From the NCBI RefSeq assembly GCF_010685995.1, contig NZ_JAAGWK010000008.1, positions 124,001 to 188,000 on the forward strand: 64,000 nucleotides of DNA, in the 5' to 3' direction. The position numbers and the translations under genes were made by a program. The notes under the pieces were generated by a model. That model was given only the letters and a program-made list of their open reading frames with translations, had not been told where the DNA came from and did no database searches. Every line of letters begins with the position of its first letter. Position 1 is the stretch's first letter. Source of the DNA: Goekera deserti (GTDB lineage Bacteria; Actinomycetota; Actinomycetes; Mycobacteriales; Geodermatophilaceae). Positions 49,721-58,215 of the stretch are shown piece after piece.

Positions 49721-51328
49721 ATGGGACACACCGCCGAGACCAGCCGCCGGGGCAGCTGGTTCACCGACCGGCCCCTGGCCGTGAAGATGGGCGCGTCCCT
49801 CGCACTGCTCGGCACGGTGGCCGTCGGCGTCACCGTGCTCGCCGTCGACAAGATCGACACCCTCGCCGCGGCCGAGGTGAAGCTGAACGAGGGCAGCATC
49901 GTGCCGCTGGACACCCTGGGGAAGCTGCAGCGCACCTTCCAGGGCGACCGGGCGCGGTACATCCTGTACGCGCTCTCCGACGAGGCCACCCGCGCCGAGC
50001 TGCGCCCCGACCTCGCCGAGCGGCGGCAGACGCTGCTGGACCAGGAGCAGGCCTACCTGGACACCCTCGGCGACCCCGGCGACTTCGACCCCGTGCACGA
50101 CCAGCTGACCGCCTACTACACCCTGGTCGACCAGCAGGTGGTGCCCACCGCGGACGCCGGTGACCGGGTGACCAGCCTGGCTCTGGCCACCGGCCCGCTG
50201 GCCGAGGCCGGCCGGGCGACCTCCGACGCCTTCGGTGCCGAGCAGGCCCGGCAGGGCATCGACGCGACCGCCGACGCGGAAGCCGGCCTCGCCGAGGCCA
50301 CCAGCGCCCGGCGCACCCTCTGGATCGCGCTGGCCGTCGGCATGGTGCTGGCCGGGGTGCTCGCCACCGTCGTCGTCCGGCAGGTGCTGCGCGCCGTCCG
50401 CTCGGTGCAGGCGTCCCTGGAGGCGCTCGCCGAGGGTGACCTCACGGTCGAGCCGGAGGTGCGGTCCGGCGACGAGCTCGGCCGGATGGCCGCCGGCCTG
50501 GGCACCGCGCTGGCCGGGCTGCGCCGGGTGATGAGCTCCGTGGTCGCCTCCGCCGAGGCCGTGGCCGCGTCCTCGGAGGAGCTGAGCGCGTCCGCGGCCC
50601 AGATCAGCGCATCGGCGAACGAGACCAGCGCCCAGTCCGGCGTCGTGTCCACCGCCGCCGACGAGGTGTCGCGCAACGTCGGCACCGTGTCCGCGGGTGC
50701 CGAGCAGATGGGCGCCAGCATCCGGGAGATCAGCCAGAACGCCAACGAGGCCGCCCGGGTCGCCGCCAGCGCCGTCGCCGAGGCCGAGACCACCAACGGC
50801 ACCGTGCTCAAGCTCGGCGAGTCCTCGCGGGAGATCGGCGACGTCGTCAAGCTGATCACCTCCATCGCCGAGCAGACCAACCTGCTCGCCCTCAACGCCA
50901 CCATCGAGGCGGCCCGGGCCGGGGAGGCCGGCAAGGGCTTCGCCGTCGTCGCCACCGAGGTCAAGGACCTCGCCCAGGAGACCGCCAAGGCCACCGAGGA
51001 GATCTCCCGCCGGGTGGTCGCCATCCAGGCCGACACCGCCGGCGCCGCCGAGGCCATCGGCCGGATCAGCGGCATCATCGGCTCCATCAACGACTACCAG
51101 CTGACCATCGCCAGCGCCGTCGAGGAGCAGACCGCCACCACCCAGGAGATGAGCCGCTCGGTGCTCGAGGCCGCCGCCGGCACCGGGGAGATCGCCCGGA
51201 ACATCACCGGGGTGTCCGCGGCCGCCACCACCACCACCGAGGCCCTCGGCCAGACCCGGATCGCGGTCGACGAGCTGTCCCGGATGGCCAGCGACCTGCG
51301 GGGGACGGTGTCGCGCTTCCGGTATTGA
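49721..51328 (+). CDS. methyl-accepting chemotaxis protein
   Basis: A 535-residue chemoreceptor: transmembrane helices at about 25-45 and 198-220 flank a four-helix-bundle sensor domain, then HAMP (SVQASLEALAEGDLTVEPEVRSGDELGRMA) and a long cytoplasmic coiled coil with the conserved tip EQTNLLALNATIEAARAGEAGKGFAVVA. It should control CheA and flagellar motility, though no other che genes are in the window. GAGGAGACGCC precedes the ATG. The 237-base gap upstream shows no gene. Confidence 0.93.
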   Translation: MGHTAETSRRGSWFTDRPLAVKMGASLALLGTVAVGVTVLAVDKIDTLAAAEVKLNEGSIVPLDTLGKLQRTFQGDRARYILYALSDEATRAELRPDLAERRQTLLDQEQAYLDTLGDPGDFDPVHDQLTAYYTLVDQQVVPTADAGDRVTSLALATGPLAEAGRATSDAFGAEQARQGIDATADAEAGLAEATSARRTLWIALAVGMVLAGVLATVVVRQVLRAVRSVQASLEALAEGDLTVEPEVRSGDELGRMAAGLGTALAGLRRVMSSVVASAEAVAASSEELSASAAQISASANETSAQSGVVSTAADEVSRNVGTVSAGAEQMGASIREISQNANEAARVAASAVAEAETTNGTVLKLGESSREIGDVVKLITSIAEQTNLLALNATIEAARAGEAGKGFAVVATEVKDLAQETAKATEEISRRVVAIQADTAGAAEAIGRISGIIGSINDYQLTIASAVEEQTATTQEMSRSVLEAAAGTGEIARNITGVSAAATTTTEALGQTRIAVDELSRMASDLRGTVSRFRY

Positions 51329-51403
51329 CGGTCGTCCTGCGGACTCCGACCGCGGCCAGGAGCGGTCCCCGGCTCGGGGTGAGCTGCTGCAGCCGCTCGC
51401 TCG

Positions 51404-51420
51404 GGGACCCTCCGGGTCCC
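51404..51420 (+). terminator. small hairpin after the chemoreceptor gene
   Basis: GGGACCC (51404-51410) and GGGTCCC (51414-51420) with a TCC loop, inside a direct repeat of CGCTCGCTCGGG. It lies 76 bases after the stop. Confidence 0.5.
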
Positions 51421-51502
51421 GCTCGCTCGGGCACCACTCGGTGAGGTCCGGACGTCGGGGCGCCCGGTCGTCGCCGAGCGGGGGGCTGCCTAGGGTGGGT
51501 GG

Positions 51503-52723
51503 ATGGGTTACGACGTGGTGGGGCTCCGGCAGCACTTCCCGCAGCTGCGGGGTGGGGCGGCGCACTTCGACGGGCCGGGGGGCACGCAGGTGCCCGACGT
51601 CGTCGCCGACGCCGTCCGGGACACGCTGCTGTCGCCGCTGGCCAACCGGGGGCGGGTGACCGCTGCCGAGCGCACCGCCGACGACGTGGTCACCGGCGCC
51701 CGATCGGCGATGGCCGACCTGCTCGGCGTCGACCCGCAGACCGTCGTCTTCGGCCGCAGCATGACCCAGCTGACCTACGACGCGGCCCGCACCCTCGCCC
51801 AGGACTGGGGCCCGGGCGACGAGGTCGTCGTCACCCGGCTCGACCACGACGCCAACATCCGGCCCTGGGTGCACGCCGCCGAGTCCGCCGGGGCCACCGT
51901 GCGCTGGGTGGGCTTCGACCCGGCCACCGGCGAGCTCACCGCCGACGACGTCGCCGCCCAGCTGTCCGAGCGCACCCGGCTCGTCGCGGTGACCGGCGCG
52001 TCGAACCTGATCGGCACCCGGCCCCCGCTGGCGGCCATCGGCGCGGCCGTGCACGCCGCCGGCGCCCTGTTCGCCGTGGACGGCGTGCACCTCACCGCGC
52101 ACGCCCCGGTGGACGTCGCCGCCACCGGCGCCGACCTCTACGCCTGCTCGCCCTACAAGTTCCTCGGCCCGCACTGCGGCGTGCTCACCGGCCGTGCGGA
52201 ACTGCTCGCCCGGATGCACCCGGCGAAGCTGCTGCCCTCCACCGACGCCGTCCCCGAGCGGTTCGAGCTCGGCACCCTGCCCTACGAGCTGCTCGCCGGG
52301 ACCACCGCCGCCGTCGACCTGCTCGCCTCCCTCGGCCCTGCCCAGCCGCCCGGCGACGCGACCGACCGGCGCGCCCGCCTGCTGGCGTCGATGTCCGCGG
52401 TCGAGGAGCACGAGGACGCGCTGCGCCTGCGGCTGGAGCAGGACCTGGCCGCGCTGCCCGGCGTCACCCTGTGGTCCCGCGCGGCGCACCGCACCCCCAC
52501 CCTGCTGCTCACCTTCGACGGCCGGGACGCCGCCGACGCGTACCGCTGGCTCGCCGACCGCGGGGTGAACGCCCCCGCCGGGTCGTTCTACGCCCTGGAG
52601 GCCTCCCGCTGGCTCGGCCTCGGCGACACCGGCGGCCTCCGCGCCGGCCTCGCGCCCTACACCGACGACGACGACGTCGACCGCCTCCTCGACGGCCTCC
52701 GCACCTTCCTGACCTCCCCCTGA
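51503..52723 (+). CDS. cysteine desulfurase-like PLP protein
   Basis: A 406-residue fold-type I aminotransferase-V-like protein. PLP lysine K219 is in SPYKFLGPHCG; VTRLDHDANIRPW and LFAVDGVHLTAHAPVDV (PLP Asp) are typical of the cysteine desulfurase-like group (distinct from IscS/SufS). The active-site Cys loop of desulfurases is not clear, so the reaction is unknown. ATG 51503 begins the conserved LRQHFPQL segment. Convergent with the carbonic anhydrase gene across a perfect palindrome. Confidence 0.85.
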   Translation: MGYDVVGLRQHFPQLRGGAAHFDGPGGTQVPDVVADAVRDTLLSPLANRGRVTAAERTADDVVTGARSAMADLLGVDPQTVVFGRSMTQLTYDAARTLAQDWGPGDEVVVTRLDHDANIRPWVHAAESAGATVRWVGFDPATGELTADDVAAQLSERTRLVAVTGASNLIGTRPPLAAIGAAVHAAGALFAVDGVHLTAHAPVDVAATGADLYACSPYKFLGPHCGVLTGRAELLARMHPAKLLPSTDAVPERFELGTLPYELLAGTTAAVDLLASLGPAQPPGDATDRRARLLASMSAVEEHEDALRLRLEQDLAALPGVTLWSRAAHRTPTLLLTFDGRDAADAYRWLADRGVNAPAGSFYALEASRWLGLGDTGGLRAGLAPYTDDDDVDRLLDGLRTFLTSP

Positions 52724-52763
52724 CCCGCCCGCGAGCAGTCAGCCGGTCAGCCGGTCAGCCGGT

Positions 52764-52825
52764 CACGATCGACACGAACAGCCCGCCAAGATGGCCATCT
52801 TGGCGGGCTGTTCGTGTCGATCGTG
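52764..52825. terminator. 62-bp perfect palindrome, bidirectional terminator candidate
   Basis: Two 31-base arms meet at 52794/52795 without a loop or mismatch; the left arm begins CACGATCGACACGAACAG and the centre is ATGGCCAT. It lies between two convergent genes. Just before it, AGCCGGTC is repeated three times (52741-52764). A shorter relative is at 22063-22092. Confidence 0.85.
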
Positions 52826-52863
52826 GCGGCGTGGCGCAGCGCGGCGCGGTGGGGCGGTGGGCG

Positions 52864-53442
52864 TCAGGGCATGCCGTCGCCGGGGGTGCTGCCGGACGGC
52901 GGCAGCGGCTGGGGGCGCACCCGGCGCACGTGCCGGGCGGAGATCAGCCGGTCGGTGTAGCTGATCGCGTTGCCCTGGATGTGCAGCATGTCGTCGTCGG
53001 TGGTGGGCCGCAGCACCTTCGCCGGCACCCCGGCGACCAGCGAGCGCGGCGGCACCTGGGTGCCCTGCGTGACGACGGCGCCCGCGGCCACGATCGACCC
53101 GGACCCGATGTGCGCGCCGTTCATCACCACGCTGCCCATCCCGATCAGGACGTCGTCGTCCACCCGCGCGCCGTGCAGCACCACGCGGTGCCCGACGGTC
53201 ACCCCGCGGCCCACGATCAGCGGGGAACCGGGGTCGGAGTGCAGCGTGCACCCGTCCTGCACGTTGGAGTCCGCGCCGATCTCGATGCGCTCCAGGTCGG
53301 CGCGGGCCACGGCGCCGTACCAGATGCTGGAGCGGGCGCCCATCGTCACCGCGCCGACGACCACCGAGGTGGGGGCGAGGAAGGCGTCCGGGTGGATGAC
53401 GGGTGCGCCGGAGTCGAGCTCGGCGATGAAGGGGTCGGTCAC
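52864..53442 (-). CDS. gamma carbonic anhydrase family protein
   Basis: A 192-residue left-handed beta-helix protein built of hexapeptide repeats. The three zinc His are at about 68 (TLHSD), 85 and 90 (GHRVVLHG). Arg and Asp of the ARADLERIEIG segment are present. Members hydrate CO2 or act as acyltransferase-like proteins; carbonic anhydrase activity is likely but not proven. Starts at GTG 53442, downstream of the long hairpin at 53521. Confidence 0.88.
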   Translation of the reverse strand: MTDPFIAELDSGAPVIHPDAFLAPTSVVVGAVTMGARSSIWYGAVARADLERIEIGADSNVQDGCTLHSDPGSPLIVGRGVTVGHRVVLHGARVDDDVLIGMGSVVMNGAHIGSGSIVAAGAVVTQGTQVPPRSLVAGVPAKVLRPTTDDDMLHIQGNAISYTDRLISARHVRRVRPQPLPPSGSTPGDGMP

Positions 53443-53520
53443 CGCACCTGCCTACCGCCCACCCGCCCCGCTGTCACCCCGAACCCCCCGCCCCTCCCCC
53501 GCCCCCGCCCCCAGGCCCGC

Positions 53521-53576
53521 GATCATGGACCTGCGTGAGCGACACCCCGGCGTGTCGCTCACGCAGGTCCATGATC
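53521..53576. repeat. dispersed long inverted repeat, copy 2 (terminator-like)
   Basis: Perfect 25-bp arms (53521-53545 and 53552-53576) with loop CCCGGC. The left arm begins GATCATGGACCTGCGTGAGC. Same family as 1584-1639. It lies 37 bases after the NnrD-type gene stop and upstream of the carbonic anhydrase gene. Confidence 0.9.
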
Positions 53577-53613
53577 ACCGGCAGCAGAGCGGGCAGAGGC
53601 GGGGCGGAGCGGG

Positions 53614-54504
53614 TCAGAGGTCGATCTCGGCCTGCACGCGGGGGATCTGCGGGGGGAGCTCGCGGGCGAGGAAGCCCAGCCGGCCCACCGAGGCGGCCAG
53701 CCGCTCGCCGGCCCGGCCGTGCAGGTGGGCGGCCCACACCGCGGCCTGCTCGGCCTCGGCGCCGCGGGCGAGCAGGCCCGCGGTCACCCCGGCGCGCACG
53801 TCCCCGGAGCCGGAGACGCCGAGCCCGGCGCCGCCGTTCTCGTCCCGCCACAGCCGGCCGTCCGGCGCCGCGATCCAGGACGTCGCCCCGCCCAGGCCGA
53901 CCGTGGCCTGCGCCTGGTCGGCGAGCTGCCGGGCGTGGCCGGCCGGGTCGTCGTCGACGTCGTCCTGGTCGACGTGCAGCGTGAGCGCCAGCTCCTTGGG
54001 GTTCGGGGTGAGCACCACGCGCCCGTCCAGGTGGTGCAGGCAGCTGGTGTCGTCGGTGACCGCGGCGAGCCCCAGCGCGTCCAGCACCAGGCCGGCCTGC
54101 AGGTCCGGCAGCAGCCGGCCGACCAGGTCGCTGGTCTGCCCGGTGTCCACCATCCCCGGCCCGACCAGCAGCGCCGAGCAGCTGCCGACCAGGTCCAGCA
54201 GCAGCTCCGCCGCGTCGGCGCGGATCGCCCCGGCGTCGGTCTCCGGCAGCCCGCGCACCAGCGCCTCCGGCAGGGCGAGCGCGGCGAGCCCGGCCACGCT
54301 GCGCGGGACGGCGACCTGCAGCTTGCCGGCCCCGGAGCGCAGTGCGGCCTCCGCGGCCAGCAGCACCGCGCCCAGGGTCTCCGAGCTGCCGCCGACCACG
54401 AGCACCGAGCCGCGGGACTCCTTGCCGCCGGTGGGCTCGGGCAGCCGCCAGTCCCGCAGCACCTGCGGGGAGACCAGCGTGGAGTCAGGCGGGCGCGGGG
54501 ACAT
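53614..54504 (-). CDS. nnrD: ADP-dependent NAD(P)H-hydrate dehydratase family protein
   Basis: A 296-residue ribokinase-like protein that repairs hydrated NAD(P)H. Features: GSVLVVGGSSETLGAVLLAAEAALRSGAGKLQVAVP near 33-68, LTPNPKEL near 170 and GVSGSGDVRAGVTAGLLARGA near 235 (usual GTGDVLAG, so slightly diverged). It lacks the N-terminal epimerase half found in fused NnrDE proteins. Its ATG lies within the end of the phosphatase gene (20-base overlap), indicating co-translation. Confidence 0.8.
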   Translation of the reverse strand: MSPRPPDSTLVSPQVLRDWRLPEPTGGKESRGSVLVVGGSSETLGAVLLAAEAALRSGAGKLQVAVPRSVAGLAALALPEALVRGLPETDAGAIRADAAELLLDLVGSCSALLVGPGMVDTGQTSDLVGRLLPDLQAGLVLDALGLAAVTDDTSCLHHLDGRVVLTPNPKELALTLHVDQDDVDDDPAGHARQLADQAQATVGLGGATSWIAAPDGRLWRDENGGAGLGVSGSGDVRAGVTAGLLARGAEAEQAAVWAAHLHGRAGERLAASVGRLGFLARELPPQIPRVQAEIDL

Positions 54505-55228
54505 CGGGCTCCTCGGTCACGTCCTCGTCGGCGCGGTCCAGGTGGGCCACGCCGTTGAACTCGGTCAGCACCAGCCGGCCGCTGCCGTCGCTCTCGTACC
54601 GGGTCACCGACGCGTTGGCCACCTGCTCCCGGGCGTCCACCTCCAGCAGCTGCTGCTCGGTGAGCTCCTCCAGCACGTAGCGGAACACCATCACCACCGC
54701 CTGGTGCGCGACCATCACCAGCCGCTCGCCGTCGAGCTGCTGCGACTCCGTGGCCAGCAGGCTGCGCACCCGCAGGGCGACGTCGGCCCAGCTCTCCCCA
54801 CCCGGCGGCCGGTAGTAGAACTTGCCGAGCAGCGCGCGGCGCTCGGCCTCGGCGGGGTGCTCGGCGCGGATGCCGGCGGCGGTCATGCCGTCGAAGGCGC
54901 CGAAGTCGCGCTCGCGCAGCCGCTCGTCGTAGCGGATCGCCAGGTCCAGCCCGGCCGCCCCGACGGCGCGCTGCGCGGTGGTGGCGGCACGCAGGAACGG
55001 CGAGCTGAGCACCGCCGTGGGCCGCTCCCCGTCCGGCAGGGTGCCGAGCCAGCGGCCCAGCGCGTCGGCCTGGCCCTGCCCGGTGTCCGACAGCGGCACG
55101 TCGGGGTCGCGGACGTCGAGTCCGAGCCGCACCGCGCCGCTCTCGTGCGCCCGCGCGTCGGCCACGTTGCCCTGGCTCTCGCCGTGGCGCACCAGCCAGA
55201 GCGCGCTCGGCCCGGGTCCCTGCGTCAT
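54485..55228 (-). CDS. histidine phosphatase (phosphoglycerate mutase-like) protein
   Basis: A 247-residue phosphatase with the phosphohistidine motif LVRHGES (His16), SSPFLRAATTAQ and the second histidine in VMVAHQAV, plus RERDFGAFDGMT. The substrate is unknown. I start at ATG 55228, which places the RHG motif at the normal distance from the N-terminus. It overlaps the NnrD-type gene by 20 bases. Confidence 0.88.
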   Translation of the reverse strand: MTQGPGPSALWLVRHGESQGNVADARAHESGAVRLGLDVRDPDVPLSDTGQGQADALGRWLGTLPDGERPTAVLSSPFLRAATTAQRAVGAAGLDLAIRYDERLRERDFGAFDGMTAAGIRAEHPAEAERRALLGKFYYRPPGGESWADVALRVRSLLATESQQLDGERLVMVAHQAVVMVFRYVLEELTEQQLLEVDAREQVANASVTRYESDGSGRLVLTEFNGVAHLDRADEDVTEEPDVPAPA

Positions 55229-55322
55229 GCCCCACCGCCCCCGCGTCGTCGTCCGGCCCACCCTGCCCTGTCCCCCGCCGATCCGCAGGACGACGGGTGC
55301 AACGACCGCTGGGTGCGCGGGA

Positions 55323-56009
55323 TCAGTACTGCGGCAGCCACTCCGCGGCGTCGGGCCACACCGTCTCGCAGGGCACCCCGTCGGCGTCGGCGTCCATGGC
55401 CGCGGGCAGCTGCCAGAGGAACCAGTAGTCGACGGCGTCCTTGGCGCCCATGCCGCGCGCCTCGACGTCCTGGCAGAGCAGGTCCGGGGGCAGGTCGGAG
55501 ACCTCGTCGAGGGCCACCACGGCGGAGTTCAGCAGCACCGGCGACACCTCCTCGGGGTACTCCCCCGCGATGTCCACCATGACCTGGTAGCCGCAGCGCT
55601 CCACGACCTCGTCGACGGTGGCGTCCAGCCAGGCGATCGCCTCGGGCGACCCGAACTCGGTGACCAGGCCACCCGGGAAGGCGCTGCCGGCGACGGCGTC
55701 GAAGGAGTCGACGGCGCTGGTGAACGGCGCGCAGGCCACGTCGACCGGGCTGACCCCCGGCGCGTCGTCCCCGGCCGGCTCGTCGGACACCGGCTCCTCG
55801 GTGGCCGGGGTCCCCGACGAGGTCGGCTCGTCGCAGGCCGCCCCCGTGCAGGGCGGCTGCGCACCCCCGCCGGCACCCGGCGCCGGGGTGCGCGAGGGCC
55901 GGGCGGACGTCTCCGCGGTGGCACCCGCAGCCGGGTCGGCGGACCCGTCGACGGTCTCCCCGCACCCGGCGACCAGCAGCAGCGCCGCCCCCAGCACCAG
56001 CGACCTCAC
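55323..56009 (-). CDS. lipoprotein with Excalibur-like calcium-binding motif
   Basis: A 228-residue secreted lipoprotein: signal LVLGAALLLVAGC with lipobox Cys at about 16, a ~70-residue Pro/Thr/Glu-rich linker, then a helical domain with four cysteines (ACAPF, RCGYQ, LLCQD, PCETV). The C-terminal DADADGVPCE resembles the Excalibur calcium-binding motif DxDxDGxxCE. Function unknown. I use GTG 56009 because GGAGG lies just upstream. Divergent from the YdeI-like gene. Confidence 0.75.
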   Translation of the reverse strand: MRSLVLGAALLLVAGCGETVDGSADPAAGATAETSARPSRTPAPGAGGGAQPPCTGAACDEPTSSGTPATEEPVSDEPAGDDAPGVSPVDVACAPFTSAVDSFDAVAGSAFPGGLVTEFGSPEAIAWLDATVDEVVERCGYQVMVDIAGEYPEEVSPVLLNSAVVALDEVSDLPPDLLCQDVEARGMGAKDAVDYWFLWQLPAAMDADADGVPCETVWPDAAEWLPQY

Positions 56010-56128
56010 GACCACCCCTCCGCAGCTCGCCCCCACGGGCAGCGGTGACCCTAGGGCAGCGCGCCGCCGCCGAACAGACCCCGGCGCACCCCCTCGACGG
56101 ACGGCGCGGCAACCGCCAGGCTGGGCCG

Positions 56129-56710
56129 ATGACGGTGCCCACGGACCTGGAGCAGCGCGCCTTCCCCGACGCCCCCGCGTTCGACGCCTGGCTGGCCGCC
56201 GAGGGCGCCCGCTCGCCGGGGATCTGGCTGAAGCTGGCCAAGAAGGGCACCGGTGTCCCGTCGGTGACCCCGGCCGAGGCCGTCGAGGTGGCGCTGTGCC
56301 ACGGCTGGATCGACGGGCAGAGCAACCGGCTGGACCAGACGTGGTGGCTGGTGCGGTTCACCCCGCGGCGGGCCCGCAGCATCTGGTCGCAGAAGAACGT
56401 GCAGACCGTGGCCCGCCTGGTCGACGAGGGCCGGATGCGCCCGGCGGGGCTGGCCGCCGTCGAGGCCGCCCGGGCCGACGGGCGCTGGGACCGCGCGTAC
56501 CCGGGCCCGGCCACGATGACCGTCCCGCCCGCTCTGGCCGCCGCGCTGGACGCCGAGCCCGCGCTGCGCGCCGCCTACGACGCCCTGGACCGGACCAACC
56601 GGTACGCGCTGTGCCACCGGGTGCACACCGCGGCCACCGAGGTCACCCGCGCGCGGCGGGTGGCGGCCGCCGTGCAGCTGCTGCGCGAGGGCCGCGGCCC
56701 GCACAGCTGA
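56129..56710 (+). CDS. YdeI/OmpD-associated family protein
   Basis: A 193-residue protein typical of the YdeI family: FPDAPAFDAWLAAEGARSPGIWLKLAKKGTG at the start, then ALCHGWIDGQSNRLDQTWWLVRFTPRRARSIWSQKN, a nearly invariant block. Function is unknown in actinobacteria. ATG at 56129; no strong Shine-Dalgarno sequence. Confidence 0.85.
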   Translation: MTVPTDLEQRAFPDAPAFDAWLAAEGARSPGIWLKLAKKGTGVPSVTPAEAVEVALCHGWIDGQSNRLDQTWWLVRFTPRRARSIWSQKNVQTVARLVDEGRMRPAGLAAVEAARADGRWDRAYPGPATMTVPPALAAALDAEPALRAAYDALDRTNRYALCHRVHTAATEVTRARRVAAAVQLLREGRGPHS

Positions 56711-56815
56711 CGACGTCCTCGTCAGTCGAAGGGTCTCGGCGCTACGCTTCCCACCGCGCCCTCCCGATCTGACGACGGATCCCGCAGACGAGGGCCGCCG
56801 ACGAGGGAGCACCCC

Positions 56816-58207
56816 ATGACCACCACCGAGCAGCCCGTGACCGCACCGGACTCGCCCTACGGCCCGGGGAGCACCGACCACCTGTGGCTGCACTTCTCCC
56901 GGATGGGCGGCTACGCCACCGCCCCGCCGCCGGTGATCGTGCGCGGTGAGGGCGTGCACATCTGGGACGACCGCGGCAAGCAGTACCTGGACGGGTTGAG
57001 CGGGCTGTTCGTCGTCCAGGCCGGGCACGGGCGCCGGGAGCTGGCCGAGGCCGCCGCGAAGCAGGCCGAGACGCTGGCGTTCTTCCCGCTGTGGTCCTAC
57101 GCGCACCCGGCCGCGATCGAGCTGAGCCACCGGCTGGCCGCCGCGGCCCCGGGCGACCTGAACCGGGTCTTCTTCACCACCGGCGGCGGCGAGGCGGTCG
57201 AAACGGCGTGGAAGGCGGCCAAGCAGTACTTCAAGCTGACGGGCAAGCCGCACAAGCACAAGGTGATCAGCCGGGCGGTGGCCTACCACGGCACCACGCA
57301 GGGAGCGCTGTCGATCACCGGCGTCCCGGCGATGAAGCAGGACTTCGAGCCACTGGTGCCCGGCGCCTTCCGGGTGCCGAACACCAACATCTACCGCGCG
57401 CCGTACTTCGGTGACGACCCGAAGGCCTTCGGCCGGTGGGCCGCCGACCAGATCGAGCAGGCCATCGAGTTCGAGGGCCCGGACACCGTGGCCGCGGTGT
57501 TCCTGGAGCCGGTGCAGAACGCCGGCGGCTGCTTCCCGCCGCCGCCCGGCTACTTCGACCGGGTGCGCGAGATCTGCGACCGGCACGACGTGCTGCTGGT
57601 CAGCGACGAGGTCATCTGCGCCTTCGGCCGGCTGGGCACCACGTTCGCCTGCGAGAAGTTCGGCTTCGTGCCGGACATGATCACCTGCGCCAAGGGGATG
57701 ACGTCGGGCTACTCGCCGATCGGCGCCATGATCGCCAGCGACAAGGTCATGGAGCCGTTCCTGCAGGGCACCACCACGTTCCCGCACGGCTACACGTTCG
57801 GCGGGCACCCGGTGTCCTCGGCGGTGGCGCTGGCCAACCTGGACGTGTTCGAGCGGGAGGGCCTGAACCAGCACGTGCTGGAGAACGAGGGCGCCTTCCG
57901 CCGCACCCTGGAGAAGCTGCTCGACCTGCCGATCGTCGGCGACGTGCGCGGCGACGGGTACTTCTACGGGATCGAGATGGTCAAGGACAAGGCCACCAAG
58001 GAGACCTTCGACGCCGCGGAGAGCGAGCGGCTGCTGCGCGGGTACCTGTCCAAGGCGCTGTTCGAGGCCGGCCTGTACTGCCGCGCCGACGACCGCGGCG
58101 ACCCGGTCATCCAGCTCGCGCCGCCGCTCACCTCCGGTCAGCAGGAGTTCGACCAGATCGAGGAGGTCCTGCGCAGCGTGCTGACCGAGGCCTGGGCCCG
58201 CCTCTAG
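56816..58207 (+). CDS. class III aminotransferase (omega-amino acid/polyamine type)
   Basis: A 463-residue PLP transaminase. PLP lysine K293 is in TCAKGMTSGYSPIG, the PLP-binding Asp is in VSDEVICAFGRLG, and the TTGGGEAVETAWK phosphate-binding motif is near 122. Pattern and length fit the putrescine/beta-alanine-pyruvate group. A polyamine-type APC permease and a saccharopine dehydrogenase-like gene nearby support an amine or diamino acid substrate. Good upstream context: GAGGGAGCACCCC before the ATG, and a TACGCT hexamer at 56743. Confidence 0.9.
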   Translation: MTTTEQPVTAPDSPYGPGSTDHLWLHFSRMGGYATAPPPVIVRGEGVHIWDDRGKQYLDGLSGLFVVQAGHGRRELAEAAAKQAETLAFFPLWSYAHPAAIELSHRLAAAAPGDLNRVFFTTGGGEAVETAWKAAKQYFKLTGKPHKHKVISRAVAYHGTTQGALSITGVPAMKQDFEPLVPGAFRVPNTNIYRAPYFGDDPKAFGRWAADQIEQAIEFEGPDTVAAVFLEPVQNAGGCFPPPPGYFDRVREICDRHDVLLVSDEVICAFGRLGTTFACEKFGFVPDMITCAKGMTSGYSPIGAMIASDKVMEPFLQGTTTFPHGYTFGGHPVSSAVALANLDVFEREGLNQHVLENEGAFRRTLEKLLDLPIVGDVRGDGYFYGIEMVKDKATKETFDAAESERLLRGYLSKALFEAGLYCRADDRGDPVIQLAPPLTSGQQEFDQIEEVLRSVLTEAWARL

Positions 58208-58215
58208 GCAGCGCG

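Noticed and set aside
52764-52825. End of an insertion sequence
   Set aside because: No transposase, no second copy facing it nearby and no target duplication could be seen.
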